A model generated the notes under the pieces. The model searched no databases and had not been told where the DNA came from. It worked only from the letters and a program-made list of their open reading frames with translations. The translations under genes and the position numbers were made by a program. A stretch of 64,000 nucleotides of DNA from Vibrio ichthyoenteri ATCC 700023. Lineage in GTDB: Bacteria; Pseudomonadota; Gammaproteobacteria; Enterobacterales; Vibrionaceae. Location of the stretch: contig NZ_AFWF01000175.1 of NCBI RefSeq assembly GCF_000222605.1, positions 44,695 to 108,694 of the forward strand. The letters are read 5' to 3'. This document shows positions 11,588 through 22,855 of this stretch, in pieces. The first letter of the stretch is position 1, and each line of letters starts with the position of its first letter.

Positions 11588-11916
11588 AATCTCGCTTACG
11601 AATTGTCCACTGCCATTACTTTACGAGACTTTTGCTTAAATCACTAGTCAAGGTCCACAACCAGTCACCAACGACACGCACGGAAGCTCGCATCTGGTGG
11701 GGACTTGAGGTTATAATCAGCGCCAATTTTCGTCATTGGTGCCGTTTTACCCCTTAGCTGGCGTAAAAAGCACCAATAGACAGTAAATCGCAATAAATTG
11801 TATGTTGAATAGTCGATTTTCCGTCGCTTTCAGCGTATAAATGGAACTTTGCTCTGCCGATATTTTTACGCTCGGCAGACGGTATTAACAAAATTAGAGA
11901 GATTGGGAATTTCATT
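11588..11916 (+). promoter_or_regulatory. aspS leader region with a hairpin and a candidate -10 box
   Basis: This 329-base gap holds no gene I can support. An exact TATAAT occurs at 11712-11717, but the matching -35 region is poor. Closer to aspS, TCTGCCGA (11853-11860) and TCGGCAGA (11872-11879) form an 8-bp hairpin with an 11-base loop, about 38 bases before the aspS ATG and without a T run. It could be a leader control element or a chance hairpin. Confidence 0.35.
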
Positions 11917-13695
11917 ATGCGTACCCATTACTGTGGTCACCTGAACAAGTCCCTTGCAGGACAAACTGTAGAACTTTGCGGCTGGGTTAATCGTCGTCGT
12001 GATTTAGGCGGTCTTATTTTTATCGATATGCGCGATCGCGAAGGTATCGTTCAGGTAGTAGTTGATCCAGACATGGCTGATGCTTACAAAGTAGCAGAGC
12101 AACTACGTAATGAATTCTGTATCAAACTGACGGGTGAAGTTCGTGCACGTCCTGAAAGCCAAATCAATGCAGGTATGGCAACGGGTGAAGTAGAAATCCT
12201 AGCTTCAGGCCTTGAAATCATCAACCGTTCTGATGTTCTGCCTCTAGACTTCAACCAAAAGAACTCTGAAGAGCAACGTCTAAAATACCGTTACCTAGAT
12301 CTACGTCGTCCAGAGATGAGCGACCGCATCAAACTACGTGCAAAAGCATCAAGCTTTGTTCGTCGTTTCCTAGATGAGAATGGCTTCCTAGACATCGAAA
12401 CACCAGTACTAACTAAAGCAACGCCAGAAGGCGCTCGTGACTACCTAGTACCAAGCCGTGTACACAAAGGCAGCTTCTACGCGCTACCTCAATCACCACA
12501 GCTATTCAAACAGCTACTGATGATGTCTGGTTTTGACCGTTACTACCAAATCGTTAAATGTTTCCGTGACGAAGATCTACGTGCTGACCGTCAGCCTGAA
12601 TTTACTCAGATCGATATCGAAACATCTTTCATGTCTGCTGAGCAAGTACGTGAAAAAACAGAAGCGATGATTCGTCAAATGTGGCAAGAGCTGCTAAACG
12701 TTGATCTGGGTGAATTCCCAATCATGTCATTTGAAGAAGCGGCACGTCGTTTTGGTTCAGACAAACCAGATCTACGTAACCCACTTGAGCTTGTAGACGT
12801 AGCTGACATCCTGAAAGATGTTGATTTCAAAGTATTCTCTGGCCCAGCTAACGACGAAAAAGGCCGCGTAGCGGTAATTCGCGTTCCAGGCGGTGCAGCA
12901 CTGTCTCGTAAGCAAATCGACGAATACACTAACTTCGTGGGTATCTACGGCGCGAAAGGCCTAGCGTGGATGAAAGTGAACGACCGCGCTGCTGGCTTTG
13001 AAGGCGTGCAATCTCCAGTGGCTAAGTTCCTAAACGAAGAAGTGGTTGCTCAAATCCTAGAGCGTACTCAAGCAGAAACGGGCGACATCATTCTATTCGG
13101 CGCAGACAGCAAACGTGTTGTGACTGAAGCGATGGGCGCACTACGTCTGAAGCTGGGTACTGACCTTGAGCTTACTGATAAAGCAGCATGGAAACCGCTA
13201 TGGGTTATCGACTTCCCAATGTTTGAAGAAGATGACGAAGGCAACCTACATGCAATGCATCACCCATTCACTTCTCCTCTAGGTTTAACAGCTGAAGAGC
13301 TAATCGCAAACCCAGCGTCAGCAAACTCAAATGCTTACGACATGGTTATTAACGGTTACGAAGTTGGTGGTGGTTCAGTACGTATCCACAACGCAGAAAT
13401 GCAATCAGCAGTATTTAGTATTCTAGGTATTGAAGCGGACGAGCAAAAAGCGAAGTTTGGTTTCCTACTAGACGCACTGAAATTCGGTACGCCACCACAC
13501 GCAGGTCTTGCATTCGGTCTAGACCGTCTAGTGATGCTGCTATGTGGTACTGATAACATCCGTGATGTTATCGCGTTCCCTAAAACAACAGCGGCTGCGT
13601 GTCTACTGACTAACGCACCAAGCGTAGCAAACCCAGCATCTCTAGATGAGCTTGCGATTGCTGTGACGGCTGCGAAAGAGAAAGCGGCTGAGTAA
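11917..13695 (+). CDS. aspS: aspartate--tRNA ligase
   Basis: The 592-residue class IIb synthetase attaches aspartate to tRNA-Asp. The N-terminal OB-fold anticodon-binding domain starts [12 protein letters not shown] and includes [15 protein letters not shown]. The catalytic core follows with [10 protein letters not shown], the bacterial GAD insertion in the middle, and motif 3 [15 protein letters not shown] near the C-terminus. Length is that of bacterial AspRS (590 in E. coli). Leucine is strongly biased to CTA and CTG, typical of highly expressed vibrio genes. It is monocistronic, with a terminator directly behind it. Confidence 0.98.
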   Translation: MRTHYCGHLNKSLAGQTVELCGWVNRRRDLGGLIFIDMRDREGIVQVVVDPDMADAYKVAEQLRNEFCIKLTGEVRARPESQINAGMATGEVEILASGLEIINRSDVLPLDFNQKNSEEQRLKYRYLDLRRPEMSDRIKLRAKASSFVRRFLDENGFLDIETPVLTKATPEGARDYLVPSRVHKGSFYALPQSPQLFKQLLMMSGFDRYYQIVKCFRDEDLRADRQPEFTQIDIETSFMSAEQVREKTEAMIRQMWQELLNVDLGEFPIMSFEEAARRFGSDKPDLRNPLELVDVADILKDVDFKVFSGPANDEKGRVAVIRVPGGAALSRKQIDEYTNFVGIYGAKGLAWMKVNDRAAGFEGVQSPVAKFLNEEVVAQILERTQAETGDIILFGADSKRVVTEAMGALRLKLGTDLELTDKAAWKPLWVIDFPMFEEDDEGNLHAMHHPFTSPLGLTAEELIANPASANSNAYDMVINGYEVGGGSVRIHNAEMQSAVFSILGIEADEQKAKFGFLLDALKFGTPPHAGLAFGLDRLVMLLCGTDNIRDVIAFPKTTAAACLLTNAPSVANPASLDELAIAVTAAKEKAAE

Positions 13696-13716
13696 TTCAA
13701 CCGCCACGCGTTATAC

Positions 13717-13748
13717 AAAAAAGCCACTTCATTTGAAGTGGCTTTTTT
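13717..13748. terminator. bidirectional terminator after aspS
   Basis: AAAAAAGCCACTTC and GAAGTGGCTTTTTT form a long stem with loop ATTT. The A and T flanks let it work in both directions, for aspS and for the minus-strand BLUF gene. Confidence 0.9.
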
Positions 13749-13807
13749 ATGTGTGAAACATAAGCGGGGAGTGACTCACGTTGAGGTGCGCGAGGCCACA
13801 CTGGCCG

Positions 13808-14212
13808 TTAAGAGCTGGAGTGTTGTTGATTAAATTCATTGGGGTATAGAAATAGCGTTCGTTGCTTTAGATACTCAAACCACTGAAGGCCATCTGAATT
13901 TTTTAGCATCTCAATCATGCTGTCATCAGCGATGTAGACATGCCCCATATTCCACTCTTGGTACATTCTTTGACTAATTTCAGACTCGAATAAAATGGTC
14001 ACATTTGAATGTCTGGGGTCCGATGAGATTGCTGCATAGAGTCCATCGATAGCGTTATTGGTTCCTTTAATGTACTGAATAAAACCGCCAGAATGTGACA
14101 TCAAAAAACCCGTGATATCCAATTGGGCGTTTTTTTCGGTGGCAGAGGTCAGTAATGATTGAATATCGATTTTGCCTAACGTTGAGTCACTTCGGTATAA
14201 AATACACTTCAT
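13808..14212 (-). CDS. BLUF-domain blue-light sensor
   Basis: The 134-residue protein is a stand-alone BLUF domain that should bind FAD and sense blue light. Key positions are present: Tyr6 in ILYRS, Asn28 in NAQLDITGF, Gln46 in FIQYIKG, and Trp87/Met89 in EWNMGHV, matching the Tyr-Gln-Trp/Met photocycle set known from AppA. DPRHSNVTILFESEISQRMY is also typical. After the domain there is only a short tail, so it has no output domain of its own. Its ATG overlaps the stop of the upstream GGDEF gene by four bases, which implies co-translation and suggests the diguanylate cyclase is its partner (inference). Confidence 0.93.
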   Translation of the reverse strand: MKCILYRSDSTLGKIDIQSLLTSATEKNAQLDITGFLMSHSGGFIQYIKGTNNAIDGLYAAISSDPRHSNVTILFESEISQRMYQEWNMGHVYIADDSMIEMLKNSDGLQWFEYLKQRTLFLYPNEFNQQHSSS

Positions 14213-14982
14213 TCCAGTCTCCTTTTGTTTTTATACATTAAAGAGTCAGCTAGTTTGATGGTTTTAAATAAATCTCGCTCCGTATTGTATGCCCAACCAA
14301 CACTGTACTGAATGTCGTAATTTAACTGCCGGTTTAAACGTGTAATGAGTTGATTGGGGTCAATATCGGTGTCAAATAAAAGGATGATGAATTCGTCACC
14401 ACCATACCTAAAGACAAGATCGTTGATCTGAACGTTATCGATCAGTACGCCGGCAAAGGCTTTGAGAGCTTGATTACCAAATTCATGACCATAGGCATCA
14501 TTGAGAGCTTTAAAGTTGTTTAAGTCAAAGAAAAACAGAAGAAAATGTTCTTTAGAAAGGCGCTCATTAAGCGATTTCAAATAATCAAATGAGAGTGCTC
14601 CCGTTAAATTGTCTCGAATACTGAAATCTTTCATGATGTCGGTGTTGAATTGAACGAGCTCGATATACCGACGACCTACCTGCTGATAAGTGTGGCTGTC
14701 GAGGTCTAAGTCGAAGGCGAAGCGTGCTGTCTGATGAAGAATATCGACTTTTTTATCGATAGTTCTGTTAGTAATTTGGTTCTGGTCTGCAAGTTTTCTC
14801 TGATTACTCTGGCTGCTCAATAGGTAGCAGAGGACATCATAGGCGTAGCAGATATCATTGAGTTCGAGTTCTGGAATGTTTTTAATCAAACTATGTCTAA
14901 TTCCAGAACATTGCTCGACGAGTTCACTCTCCATAGTGTCGCCAAACTGACAGTATGTTTTGGTCACCAATTCCCCTAACAA
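14209..14982 (-). CDS. GGDEF diguanylate cyclase, coupled to BLUF protein
   Basis: 257 residues: an N-terminal helical region of about 120 residues with no recognised sensor domain, then a GGDEF domain starting at DNLTGALSFDYL. The active-site motif RYGGDEF (GGDEF at 194-198) is intact, so it should make cyclic di-GMP from GTP. The inhibitory I-site normally reads RxxD; here the aligned residues are QIND (185-188), so the arginine is missing and product inhibition is probably weak. No membrane segment is visible. It lies first in a two-gene minus-strand unit with the BLUF gene overlapping its stop. Confidence 0.92.
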   Translation of the reverse strand: MLGELVTKTYCQFGDTMESELVEQCSGIRHSLIKNIPELELNDICYAYDVLCYLLSSQSNQRKLADQNQITNRTIDKKVDILHQTARFAFDLDLDSHTYQQVGRRYIELVQFNTDIMKDFSIRDNLTGALSFDYLKSLNERLSKEHFLLFFFDLNNFKALNDAYGHEFGNQALKAFAGVLIDNVQINDLVFRYGGDEFIILLFDTDIDPNQLITRLNRQLNYDIQYSVGWAYNTERDLFKTIKLADSLMYKNKRRLE

Positions 14983-15099
14983 CGACTTATATAGTCAAGT
15001 GAGTGCATCGAATTGAGTATAAACTAAATTGGCAAGACTGGCTGGATATCCTCAATAAAGCGGAATACTTTAACGATCCAAGTCGCATTAATAGCATAG

Positions 15100-15137
15100 A
15101 ATAGCTCATCATTTTGTCTGACCAATGATGAGCTATT
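15100..15137. other. 14-bp perfect stem-loop in the gap between scsD-like and GGDEF genes
   Basis: AATAGCTCATCATT (15100-15113) and AATGATGAGCTATT (15124-15137) are exact inverse copies around a 10-base loop. It lies downstream of the minus-strand gene ending at 15241 and lacks a strong T run on that strand, so it may be a weak terminator or an mRNA 3'-end stabiliser. Confidence 0.6.
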
Positions 15138-15240
15138 GGTGCATTTCGTTGCTTCCCCAAGCACATTCTATCGCCACTGGAGTGCGGTGCATTAGGCGTA
15201 TTGCTTTGGAAGGTGCAAGCTCAAATTCTTCGGGATTGAA

Positions 15241-15801
15241 TTAAGACAATAGCGTCCGTAGCCACAGCCCCCATGGTGTAGTAATGCCGGAGGTAAGAAA
15301 TTGAATCTCGCCATTTTTTATAATCGCAATCGTTGGAGTGACATTGAGATGCCAATCTCGGCTTATCCGGCCACTATTATCATTAATGACGGTAAACTGA
15401 TGTTGCTTTGCTTCCAAATAGCTTTTTACTCGCTGATCGCTACCCGATGAAAGTGCGACAGTGACCACTTGATGATCTTGAGCAAACCAATCAATCGTTG
15501 GGCTTACCCATTTACACGCCCCGCACCATGTCGCCCAAAAATAAACGATTACTGGCTTGTCATGACTCAATGCATTTACATCAATTGACTCACCATTCAA
15601 AGCAACGGCTTGGATTTCTGGCGCAACACCACTTGGCATTGAAGCACCATGATAAAAATCCATCACTATTGATACCACTCCAATGATGATAATAATGCCG
15701 AATAGCTCTTTGGCCCACTTACGTAAACGACGGTAGCCAGAACGGTGGTGATTTTTCGCCAAGTCCGTGTTCTTTTCTGTGTTGTTTTGCTCTGCCATCA
15801 T
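15241..15801 (-). CDS. scsD: membrane-anchored thioredoxin-like protein, ScsD-type
   Basis: 186 residues. A cytoplasmic basic N-terminus is followed by one membrane segment (about residues 35-48, FGIIIIIGVVSIVMDF) and a periplasmic TlpA/thioredoxin fold. The active site is WCGAC with Cys93 and Cys96, and the cis-proline loop is VTPTIAI. This matches ScsD, the suppressor of copper sensitivity protein, and related protein disulfide oxidoreductases. Its ATG overlaps the stop of the ScsB/DsbD-like gene by four bases, so its electron donor is presumably that protein. Assignment to Scs rather than general TlpA rests mainly on this pairing. Confidence 0.78.
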   Translation of the reverse strand: MMAEQNNTEKNTDLAKNHHRSGYRRLRKWAKELFGIIIIIGVVSIVMDFYHGASMPSGVAPEIQAVALNGESIDVNALSHDKPVIVYFWATWCGACKWVSPTIDWFAQDHQVVTVALSSGSDQRVKSYLEAKQHQFTVINDNSGRISRDWHLNVTPTIAIIKNGEIQFLTSGITTPWGLWLRTLLS

Positions 15802-17936
15802 TTGTTACCTGCTTTGTTGATTGCACTGATCACTTGGTCGCTGGTCAGTATCACTGGTAGAGCTATCCCTTGCGGGGCATTAGGTCCGTAGACAATGTTA
15901 AATGGCACCCCATAGCGACCATTACTTTGTAAGTATTGCGTCACGCTATCATTAGGCGTGGTCCAATTGCCTTTCATGAGTACCATGTCTTGATGTTTTA
16001 GCGCACTGTAGACCGGGTCTTGTAAAATCACACCAATCTTGTTGGCTTTGCAAGTAATGCACCAATCTGCCGTCACATCAACAAAGACGGTTTTACCTTG
16101 AGCGCTCAACTGCTGGATTTTATCGGCTTGCAGTTTTTGCCATGGTAAATCATCGACAATCGGTGTTGCCCAATGATCGGCTGTTAAGCTGCCCAGAAGT
16201 AAGCTACCACCGCCGATGAAAGTGAGTAGGGCGATGAGTGGTATCAAGAGTTTCCTACCGTGCACTTGACCTAACCAAATAAATGTGACTATTAGGATCG
16301 CCCCGCAGATCACCAGAACAATAAACTGGCCAAAAAACGGCATGAGTAAGCTGGTTAACCAGAGTGACGTTAACAACATCATGAAGCCAAACAACATTTT
16401 AGTTCGGTTCATCCATACCCCAGGCTTAGGCATTGCCGCGACCACATTCGGAAAGAGAGCAAAAATTAGCCATGGCGCACTCATGCCGATACCTAAGGTA
16501 ATAAAAATTATCCACAATTCGCTAAAGCTTGCGCCAAGTGCATAGGCAACGGCTGTACCTAGAAAAGGCGCACTACAAGGCGTCGCAAGTAGTGTTGCGA
16601 ACATCCCTTGAATAAAATGCCCAGCCTGTCCGTGACCGCCTTGTTGCGACATCCAAGTTGTTAAGCGACTGGGTAAACGAAACTCAAATAGACCCAATAA
16701 ATTGAGTGCAAAAACCAACGTGACCATGAGCATCAATATCAAGAACTCAACACTTTGAAATTGAATACCCCACCCAACACTCTCGCCGCCGGCCTTTAAC
16801 AGGCTTAATGCGGCAGCAAGCAGGGCAAAGGAGCTGATAATACCTAGCGCAGAAGCAATGAATGACGCTCGAACTCCACCTTGCGATGTTGACTGTGTCG
16901 CAATACTGTTGAGCTTTAATCCGAGTACTGGCAGGACACACGGCATGATATTGAGTATTAACCCTCCCAAGAAGGCAAAACCGATCATCGTGATAAAGCT
17001 GGTGGATTGATATTCTATCGGAGTGGTACCGACCTCGGTCGTCAGTTCGGTGGCAAAGGTATTATCAGACACCGTCACTGTGACCGATTTGCCGTTTAGA
17101 TCGACATGTCCTTTCCAGTTGGTGACATCAAATATTGCGGTGAGTCGATTAACTTCTTGATCAAAGATCAATTTCGGTTGATCGAAAAATTGGTTCTCAA
17201 CTTGTTGGCCATCAACCAATACTTGGGGGGATTGCCATGCAATAGCGTTACTTAGCTGAACAATGAATTGTTGTTTGTTCTGATCCCAATAGGTTTTGTT
17301 AACCATCACTTGGTTACTGTCCTTAGGACTTTGGCTCATCCCTTGGTTAAACAGAAACATCGCCTCAGAATCAAGATGCAGGGCTTGAGGATTAAACTCA
17401 AGTTCAATCGGGTAATCAGTGATAACGCAGATATCAGTACACGATGGCAAACGTAATTGACCTTTGAGAACCGCTGGCTGAAGAGGATCTTCTAGTGTAA
17501 TCGTCAACGGAAAACTGACTTGGTGCTTGTAGCCTAGTGTCATAATGCCAAGCTGCTCAAAATAGCGCGGGATTGGCCAGTGCCACTCAACGGCAGCGAT
17601 GTTTGTGGAGTTTCCCCAATCAAGTTGCGGTGCAATGCCAGCTTCTCCTGGACTGCGCCAGTAGGTCTTCCATTCACCTTCTAGCTGAACATCAAGCACC
17701 GCTTGTAGGGTTCTCGTGTGTGTTTGTTGCTCACCGGTTAGCATCAGGCGTAACTTAACCGGAGGATGTTTAACATCGCTTATCCAGCCTGTGGTTTGGG
17801 CAAAGACTAAGGATGATGAAGTGATATTGATGATCAGCGCGATCATGATTGCAATCAGTAGCCGTGCTTGGCCGCTGACTCGATTTTGACATGTAGATAC
17901 TAAATTGATGACTCTTGGCAACACAAGATGCTCCAA
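15798..17936 (-). CDS. scsB: DsbD/ScsB-like transmembrane thiol reductase
   Basis: 712 residues. A signal-like N-terminal hydrophobic stretch precedes a periplasmic immunoglobulin-like region to about residue 310. The membrane core follows, with the paired cysteines of the DsbD fold in NIMPCVLPVLGLK and LLATPCSAPFLGTAV. A C-terminal periplasmic thioredoxin domain contains VTADWCITCKANK. DsbD-type proteins carry electrons from cytoplasmic thioredoxin to periplasmic partners. The N-terminal domain is longer than in DsbD and resembles ScsB. Gene order is scsB-scsD with no scsC-like gene between them. It overlaps the downstream gene by four bases. Confidence 0.82.
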   Translation of the reverse strand: MEHLVLPRVINLVSTCQNRVSGQARLLIAIMIALIINITSSSLVFAQTTGWISDVKHPPVKLRLMLTGEQQTHTRTLQAVLDVQLEGEWKTYWRSPGEAGIAPQLDWGNSTNIAAVEWHWPIPRYFEQLGIMTLGYKHQVSFPLTITLEDPLQPAVLKGQLRLPSCTDICVITDYPIELEFNPQALHLDSEAMFLFNQGMSQSPKDSNQVMVNKTYWDQNKQQFIVQLSNAIAWQSPQVLVDGQQVENQFFDQPKLIFDQEVNRLTAIFDVTNWKGHVDLNGKSVTVTVSDNTFATELTTEVGTTPIEYQSTSFITMIGFAFLGGLILNIMPCVLPVLGLKLNSIATQSTSQGGVRASFIASALGIISSFALLAAALSLLKAGGESVGWGIQFQSVEFLILMLMVTLVFALNLLGLFEFRLPSRLTTWMSQQGGHGQAGHFIQGMFATLLATPCSAPFLGTAVAYALGASFSELWIIFITLGIGMSAPWLIFALFPNVVAAMPKPGVWMNRTKMLFGFMMLLTSLWLTSLLMPFFGQFIVLVICGAILIVTFIWLGQVHGRKLLIPLIALLTFIGGGSLLLGSLTADHWATPIVDDLPWQKLQADKIQQLSAQGKTVFVDVTADWCITCKANKIGVILQDPVYSALKHQDMVLMKGNWTTPNDSVTQYLQSNGRYGVPFNIVYGPNAPQGIALPVILTSDQVISAINKAGNK

Positions 17937-18163
17937 TTAAATTCGTAATACCGATTCCTAAATGAGATTCCGCTGGCGTTGAATTATCCTCGCCAATCTT
18001 ACATAAATCTCACGCAAGCTTTTAATACAAGAACTTTGCTTGCCGCTTCCCTGCTGCGTGACGGTATAGGGGTAAATTTCAGATACGATAAAAAGCTGAC
18101 TTTCATATCGCTAAATATAGTGATTATTTCTGCTAGAAAAATACTGGGTTTAATGGATGCGAT

Positions 18164-18598
18164 TTATTCTTGGAATACGCACTGAGTCAGGTGAATGCGT
18201 TGTTTGGGTTTAAATAGTGGTGTTGCGAGGTTTCTGGCGTAGAGACACAGTAAGTGACGATAAACAAAAGCCACCAAAAACAGAGCCATAAAAGGGACGA
18301 TCCAATCGGTTTTGGACTGTATTTGTGGCAGATGAGGAGGGGTATAGCTGCACGAGTCGCTGTTATCCGCGTCTACTTGGCTTGATAGATCACGATCGAA
18401 ATGGCTGCTGTATAGGTTTTTTAACGCACTGTCAGTCAGAACTGATTGAGCCGTGAACGCGACATCGCTATTGGTTAGCCATGAATGGGCGGTAAAAACG
18501 GTTTTATTAAGGCAGCTTATAACCACTAAAGCGATTAATAGTCGTGCCCAAAAAGCATGAAAACGATGTTTTTTAGTTTTGTATGGCATCGCTAACAA
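18164..18598 (-). CDS. small membrane protein of unknown function upstream of scsB
   Basis: 144 residues; an ATG at codon 4 is an alternative start. A basic N-terminus leads into a hydrophobic helix (about residues 16-32). A polar, likely periplasmic stretch follows with SCSYTPPHLPQ, then a second helix around TDWIVPFMALFLVAFVYRHLL and a basic tail. I do not recognise the family. Position upstream of scsBD on the same strand, 227 bases away, and the two-helix layout make an accessory role in the same copper or redox stress response possible, but nothing in the sequence proves it. Confidence 0.6.
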   Translation of the reverse strand: MLAMPYKTKKHRFHAFWARLLIALVVISCLNKTVFTAHSWLTNSDVAFTAQSVLTDSALKNLYSSHFDRDLSSQVDADNSDSCSYTPPHLPQIQSKTDWIVPFMALFLVAFVYRHLLCLYARNLATPLFKPKQRIHLTQCVFQE

Positions 18599-18682
18599 AG
18601 TGCTCTCAATTGATCAATCTACAGCGCGCAAGCCTAGATAAGATGTTGAAAGGTTTCAAGCAAAGATTTGTAAACAAATGGT

Positions 18683-18829
18683 ATGCATGCGCCTGATCTA
18701 ACCCTACTCAAACCTCAAGGTGTTTTTAACATGGTTAATGGCCATGAATGGAAAATGAATAGCAGCGTCACTCTAGGTTCAGTTGCGCTGGTGTTTAATA
18801 GCATCATCAAGTCAGGCATAGAGCCTTAA
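18683..18829 (+). CDS. possible 48-codon small ORF upstream of the BOF gene
   Basis: The ATG at 18683 opens a frame of 48 codons ending TAA at 18827, 21 bases before the next gene. The product is mixed polar and hydrophobic, with VTLGSVALVFNSIIKSG at its C-terminus. No convincing ribosome-binding site precedes it and I do not recognise it. It could be a leader peptide, a remnant, or chance. Confidence 0.22.
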   Translation: MHAPDLTLLKPQGVFNMVNGHEWKMNSSVTLGSVALVFNSIIKSGIEP

Positions 18830-18850
18830 AAAATAAAACGGAACCTAGTT

Positions 18851-19231
18851 ATGAAAAAAATGATTACTATCGCTGCACTTATTCTTGCTCCTTCAATTGC
18901 GCTTGCGGGCGACCATCAACATGATCAGCGTCATGAACAAAATAACGCGATCCAATATAACGGACCTGTGGCGTTATCTAATGTGGCCACGTTGCTGAAA
19001 GAAAGCACGATGTTTACAGAAAAAGAGGTGGTTGTTGAAGGTCATCTTATTCGTCAAATCTCAGCGGAGACATTTGTTTTTTCTGATGGTAATGCCGAAG
19101 TGCAGGTTGAACTGGATGATGATATCCGTCTGCAATCAGCGTTGACCGCGACGACTCGTGTGCGTCTGTATGGCGAATTTGAAAGTGGCCGCACACCAGA
19201 AATCGATGTGGATCGTCTACAGGTTCTGTAA
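18851..19231 (+). CDS. periplasmic BOF-family (YgiW/YdeI-type OB-fold) stress protein
   Basis: 126 residues with a cleavable signal peptide (MKKMITIAALILAPSIALA, cut after residue 19). A His-rich linker HQHDQRHEQ follows, then a bacterial OB-fold (BOF) domain: GPVALSNVATLL, VVVEGHLIRQI, FVFSDGNAEVQVELDDD and RVRLYGEFESG. E. coli relatives YgiW and YdeI are linked to peroxide, metal or antimicrobial peptide tolerance. The His-rich start of the mature protein could bind metal, which would suit the adjacent Scs-type genes (inference). A strong terminator follows. Confidence 0.85.
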   Translation: MKKMITIAALILAPSIALAGDHQHDQRHEQNNAIQYNGPVALSNVATLLKESTMFTEKEVVVEGHLIRQISAETFVFSDGNAEVQVELDDDIRLQSALTATTRVRLYGEFESGRTPEIDVDRLQVL

Positions 19232-19250
19232 TCGACAAACACTCGCAGTA

Positions 19251-19290
19251 AAACGACAATGCCCCTCAATTACGAGGGGCATTGTCGTTT
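19251..19290. terminator. strong bidirectional terminator between the BOF gene and rluE
   Basis: AAACGACAATGCCCCTC (19251-19267) and GAGGGGCATTGTCGTTT (19274-19290) are exact inverse copies, a 17-bp stem with a 6-base loop between convergent genes. The T run is short, but the stem is very stable. Confidence 0.8.
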
Positions 19291-19336
19291 ATTCTCCATC
19301 ACCAACGTCGCAACGCAGTGGTGGTTTAAAGCGCCA

Positions 19337-20032
19337 TTATTTCACGATGACTTCTTGCCATTCGCCGGGTTGGAGATTGCCCAACATGAGCTCCCCCATT
19401 GAATAGCGAATTAAGCGCAATGTTGGGAAGCCAATGTGTGCAGTCATACGACGTACTTGACGGTTGCGACCTTCAATAATGGTAATCGCTAACCATGTGG
19501 TTGGAATGTTGGCACGAAAGCGCACGGGCGGTGTACGCGGCCAAATCTCAGGCTCAGCCATCACTTCGACTTTCGCCGGCAATGTCATACCATCTTTGAG
19601 TTCAACACCTGCGCGTAATTTATCCAAATCAGCATCGCTTGGCGCACCATCGACTTGAACCCAATAGGTTTTAGGTGATTTCGAGCTTGGTTGGGTCAGT
19701 TTGGCTTGTAAAATACCATCATTGGTCAACACCAATAAGCCTTCACTGTCGCGATCTAAACGACCTGCTGGGTAGACATCTTTTACATCAATAAAGTCCG
19801 CTAGAGTCTTACGTCCCTCACCATCAGTAAACTGAGTCAGAGTATCGAAAGGCTTATTAAAAATGATGACCTTACGTTGCTCTAGCGTAATACGCGGTTT
19901 AGTGGAGGCGGTTTTCTTACGATGAGTCGAAGAATGAGACCGAGCTTGGGCGGTTTGATCGTCACGTTTGAAACGCTTTGTCGTACGTTGAGATGATTTA
20001 TTTGAAGCCGGACGACTAGAACGTGCCTGCAT
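19337..20032 (-). CDS. rluE: 23S rRNA pseudouridine synthase RluE
   Basis: RluE converts U2457 of 23S rRNA to pseudouridine. The RsuA-family catalytic motif [17 protein letters not shown] is present with the nucleophilic Asp, and the C-terminal [22 protein letters not shown] is characteristic. The frame is open further upstream to 20131, but I place the start at the ATG at 20032 (MQARSSRP), giving 231 residues, closer to the family's length. The first 60 residues are a basic, Ser/Arg/Thr-rich tail of low complexity, then [15 protein letters not shown] begins the enzyme. It is divergent from icd. Confidence 0.9.
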   Translation of the reverse strand: MQARSSRPASNKSSQRTTKRFKRDDQTAQARSHSSTHRKKTASTKPRITLEQRKVIIFNKPFDTLTQFTDGEGRKTLADFIDVKDVYPAGRLDRDSEGLLVLTNDGILQAKLTQPSSKSPKTYWVQVDGAPSDADLDKLRAGVELKDGMTLPAKVEVMAEPEIWPRTPPVRFRANIPTTWLAITIIEGRNRQVRRMTAHIGFPTLRLIRYSMGELMLGNLQPGEWQEVIVK

Positions 20033-20314
20033 GTTAACTACCCTGCAAAAATGTAAATAAAGTGTGTGGATTGGTTTAAAGGCTATACGGTTTAAGCTAT
20101 TATTTGCGCGCCGAAATCTGGATTGGCGCACAAGATAATAGACTATTATCGTAGTTTTGTTTAATTATAACGATTAGCTCTCATGGATTTTGCCTAAATT
20201 GGCAGAGAATTAAAGAGACGAACAAATCGTAAGCAAGTGAGGGGATGAAGCATTAACTTGCTAGCGAACACATATTCAAAGCCATTCATCCCAGAGGCTT
20301 TGTTAGAACAATAG

Positions 20315-22549
<2,235 letters not shown>

Positions 22550-22578
22550 TTTGACTTGTTGATAGCGTAAAAACGAAG

Positions 22579-22603
22579 AAACCCGCCATTGGCGGGTTTT
22601 TTC
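22579..22603 (+). terminator. terminator after icd
   Basis: ACCCGCC and GGCGGGT form a 7-bp GC-rich stem with loop ATT, followed by six T. It lies about 30 bases after the icd stop. Confidence 0.9.
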
Positions 22604-22633
22604 TCTTCTAAACCATCATTACATCGGCAGCGA

Positions 22634-22855
22634 TTATTTTGCTGGCTGAGCTTCCAGCGGAGTAACGACACTAGCGTGGTATCCTTTAGGGCCTTCTTCA
22701 ACTTCGAAGAAAACCTGTTGGCCTGCTTTCAGAGTACGGTAGCCATCCATTTGAATAGTGGAGTAGTGCGCAAATACGTCACTGTCATCCCCTTCCGCAC
22801 AGATGAATCCAAATCCTTTGGCGTTGTTAAACCATTTTACTGTACCTGTAGCCAT
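22634..22855 (-). CDS. cspD: cold-shock-like protein CspD
   Basis: A small single-domain cold-shock OB-fold protein with RNP motifs GFGFI and VFAHYS and nearly the CspD sequence of E. coli (TVKWFNNAKGFGFIC, STIQMDGYRTLKAGQ, GPKGYHASVV). I start at MATGTVKW (22855), giving 73 residues; an ATG three codons upstream is also possible. CspD binds single-stranded DNA and inhibits replication in stationary phase in E. coli. It sits divergently next to clpSA, the same arrangement as in E. coli, which supports the name over other Csp paralogues. Confidence 0.93.
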   Translation of the reverse strand: MATGTVKWFNNAKGFGFICAEGDDSDVFAHYSTIQMDGYRTLKAGQQVFFEVEEGPKGYHASVVTPLEAQPAK

